In this document: positions 6,100-7,763 of the stretch, one piece after another | Layout: each line of letters starts with the position of its first letter | Numbering within the stretch: position 1 is the first letter of the stretch | From: Clostridia bacterium | Lineage (GTDB): Bacteria > Bacillota_A > Clostridia > Oscillospirales > CAG-272 | NCBI GenBank assembly: GCA_017935805.1 | Contig: JAGBGV010000327.1 | Location: 1-7,763 of the forward strand | DNA length: 7,763 bases | Direction: 5' to 3' | Notes under the pieces: generated by a model | The model's database searches: none | The model's input: the letters and a program-made list of their open reading frames with translations, nothing else | What the model was told of the DNA's origin: nothing | Position numbers and translations under genes: made by a program

Positions 6100-7389
6100 T
6101 TACGCTTCGTAGCCGCCGAGAGTAGAGTAGATCTCAATACGCTCTGCAAGTGTGGGATGTGCTGCCTTTGTTTCGTCGGAGAACATGGAGCGGGTCGCAT
6201 CCTCACTTGCGGCGATCTCATGACCGATGAGGGAATATGTCGCTACGCGAAGATGTGCGTATGCGGGATCTGCAAGTGCCTGGCAAATGAAGGACTGACG
6301 GGGGGAGTTGATGTCCTCACCGGAGATCTCGTAGAGTCCGTTTTCAGCGCACAGTCTCATGATTCGTGCAAGCTGTTCCTTGGTGTTGCGGGAGGGCATG
6401 TATGTAACAGCAGAGAAGCCGCAGTCCTTGAGAGTCTCAAACAACTCGTCAATGTAGTCGTCCTCGAACTTCTGTGCCTTTTTGTCCCCTGTGGGGGATT
6501 CGCCAACGTCACCGAGATAAGCATATGCGGAGATCGCTCCAAGCTCTTTTGCAAGCGCGGTGAATTCGCGGATGTTAATAAGCTCGTCCGTTGCATCAAC
6601 GTAGAACTTTTCAACGAGATGACCCTTCAGCACGCCGAGAATGTCAAATTCGTAGAAGTTGTCGGGTGCGGTGATGAGCTTTTCTCTGGTTTTTTCGGGC
6701 ATCTTCACGCCGCAGAGCTTATCAATGAAGTCGCAAGCCTCGTTTCTGTCGGGATAGCGTGAGGTGATCTTCTTTGTAAGTCCGTAGCAGATGTGACGCT
6801 CTGTTACGCTACCACCCTCGTGTGCCATGGAGAGGGGATATACGTCTGTATCGAAATCAAGAACTATACCTGCGTCGCGGGTAAGCTCGGTAATCTTTTC
6901 GCACATTTTGCGGTTGCGGATATTGCGCTTTTCGCGGAGCTTTGCAAGAACAGCCTCAGCCTTGTCGATATTCTGGTGAGGAATACCGTGCATAGCCAGA
7001 TAAGCGCAGGACTTCTGGTCAGGATTGTTGATCTTTTTGCCGAGGAGAGGAGTGCCCTCCACATTTGCTCTGCACTCAAATCCGCAGGTGATGGGCATAC
7101 CCATGATTTCGCCTGCCTTGATGAACTCACGGAGTCCGCCAACGCTGTCGTGGTCCATGATGCCTGCAGTACGGAGACCAGCCTTCCAAGCATAGAAAAC
7201 TGCGGATGTGGGGGTGTAGGGAGAGAAGGAGTAGCTTGTGTGGATGTGATTGTTTACGAAGATCGTTCTCTCGGGAGTTTCGATTTCGCCCATGTCGATG
7301 AGCTTTTTGATCTCGGCGAGAGCAGAAAGCCTGTCATCTGCCGATATGTCGGTGCGACTGATGGTTTGGAGAAGTTCTGATTTTTTCAT
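6100..7389 (-). CDS. PHP-domain metal-dependent phosphoesterase-like protein
   Basis: A 429-aa cytoplasmic protein of the polymerase-and-histidinol-phosphatase (PHP) superfamily. Metal-site motifs in order: NNHIHTSYS with His48-x-His50, MDHDSVGG with Asp79-His80-Asp81, Glu105 in GFECRANVEG, His199 in VTERHICY, GEDINSPRQ near 357-365, and possibly His390. PHP proteins use a tri-metal centre to hydrolyse phosphate esters or related bonds. A long region (about 110-290) separates the early and late motifs, and no polymerase or HisJ-like features are seen, so this is not a standard histidinol phosphatase. ATG at 7387-7389 has AGGTGA four to five bases upstream. It lies only 14 bases after the methyltransferase stop and 35 bases before the aldolase-SDR start, so it is the middle gene of a tight run. 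The context suggests a phosphorylated intermediate of sugar breakdown as substrate; that is inference. Confidence 0.85.
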   Translation of the reverse strand: MKKSELLQTISRTDISADDRLSALAEIKKLIDMGEIETPERTIFVNNHIHTSYSFSPYTPTSAVFYAWKAGLRTAGIMDHDSVGGLREFIKAGEIMGMPITCGFECRANVEGTPLLGKKINNPDQKSCAYLAMHGIPHQNIDKAEAVLAKLREKRNIRNRKMCEKITELTRDAGIVLDFDTDVYPLSMAHEGGSVTERHICYGLTKKITSRYPDRNEACDFIDKLCGVKMPEKTREKLITAPDNFYEFDILGVLKGHLVEKFYVDATDELINIREFTALAKELGAISAYAYLGDVGESPTGDKKAQKFEDDYIDELFETLKDCGFSAVTYMPSRNTKEQLARIMRLCAENGLYEISGEDINSPRQSFICQALADPAYAHLRVATYSLIGHEIAASEDATRSMFSDETKAAHPTLAERIEIYSTLGGYEA

Positions 7390-7403
7390 AGTATCACCTC
7401 ATG

Positions 7404-7763
7404 TTAATTATTTTTATCGTGTTTTATGATTTTTGCCATTCCCTCCGGGGCTTTGCCATAGAGGAAACGGTATGTGCTTTCGTATTTTTCAGCCTTTGTC
7501 TTGGCGTCTGCTGAATCAAAAGAGAAGCTCTTTCTTCTGACTGCCCGGAGCATGACGTTTTTCGGTGTATCCTCAGGGTCAATGAGCTCGGTTGCGTCAG
7601 TTTTGTAGCCCTCTGCCTCCAGCTTGAGAAGTCGGAGAGCATCAGTTGCCGCATCACACAGCTTTTGCTTCAGTATGGGACGGCTTGCAATAAAATCAAG
7701 GGTAGGACAGTCCATCCCGTGCATCATCTGATGATGGCAGCAGGGGGTAGAGAGAATCATGTC
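7404..7763 (-). CDS. C-terminal part of a class I SAM-dependent methyltransferase
   Basis: The frame enters from the right edge and ends at TAA 7404-7406, giving about 120 residues; the N-terminal SAM-binding core is outside the window. The visible part begins DMILSTPCCHHQM, then carries KLCDAATDALRLLKLEAEGY, TELIDPEDTPKNVMLRAV and a basic, Lys-rich tail. The order PCCxH, then TDALR-LLE--GY, then E-ID-E-TPKN--RAV matches the end of the Methyltransf_32-type proteins common in Firmicutes, as I remember them. The double-Cys motif is part of that family's conserved core. Substrate unknown, RNA being a guess from distant TRM13-like relatives. An internal ATG near the edge is not the start. The PHP gene follows after 14 bases, though the two functions have no obvious link. 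Confidence 0.7.
   Translation of the reverse strand, partial: DMILSTPCCHHQMMHGMDCPTLDFIASRPILKQKLCDAATDALRLLKLEAEGYKTDATELIDPEDTPKNVMLRAVRRKSFSFDSADAKTKAEKYESTYRFLYGKAPEGMAKIIKHDKNN

Noticed and set aside
5021..6112. A 363-codon plus-strand open frame antisense to the aldolase-SDR gene
   Set aside because: It mirrors a gene with two complete, motif-bearing domains. The translation is Cys-, Val- and Leu-rich with no recognisable motif; lack of stops follows from the codon use of the real gene.
6157..7380. Two plus-strand frames (6157-6762 and 6793-7380) antisense to the PHP gene
   Set aside because: Both are mirrors of a gene with clear PHP metal motifs, and neither has recognisable domains or a good ribosome binding site.

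Overview
The window looks like chromosomal DNA from a Clostridia-type Firmicute, probably a gut or rumen member of the Oscillospiraceae/Lachnospiraceae sphere. This is inferred from AGGAGG ribosome binding sites, near-consensus TTGACA/TATAAT promoters, a BlaI/BlaR1-type pair, short GGGAGGC-type hairpin terminators, and class II aldolase-SDR and PHP proteins of clostridial type. No rRNA, tRNA, CRISPR array, insertion sequence or phage gene was seen.

Layout. (1) Bases 1-128 hold the last 41 codons of an unidentified plus-strand gene. A 15-bp hairpin at 146-179 separates it from the convergent gene that follows. (2) Bases 186-3056 hold a minus-strand pair: a BlaI/MecI-type winged-helix repressor (2658-3056), then a 795-aa BlaR1-type M56 membrane metallopeptidase (186-2573). 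The pair is driven by a perfect-consensus promoter with dyads over both its -35 and -10 boxes. The protease has the membrane and zinc-protease half of BlaR1, but its roughly 420-residue exterior lacks visible penicillin-binding motifs and instead carries SLH-like segments. This is the most unusual feature of the window. (3) Bases 3258-4096 hold a compact divergent module: a small double-zinc-ribbon membrane protein (minus) and a 70-aa XRE repressor (plus). They share a control region with two copies of an ACCT-N5-AGGT operator. The module is bracketed by two identical 32-base terminator hairpins. (4) Bases 4115-7763 hold a minus-strand run of three genes, probably cotranscribed: the C-terminus of a SAM-dependent methyltransferase, a PHP-domain metallophosphoesterase-like protein, and a class II aldolase/short-chain dehydrogenase fusion of the rhamnulose-1-phosphate aldolase type.

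How the parts may work together. In region 2 the known BlaR1-BlaI logic would apply: a signal outside the cell activates the M56 protease, the repressor is inactivated, and the promoter opens. The signal is probably not a beta-lactam. In region 3 the XRE protein probably represses itself and the zinc-ribbon gene. In region 4 the aldolase-SDR fusion suggests catabolism of a deoxysugar phosphate (rhamnose or fucose type) with oxidation or reduction of the aldehyde product, and the PHP protein probably acts on a phosphorylated compound in the same route.
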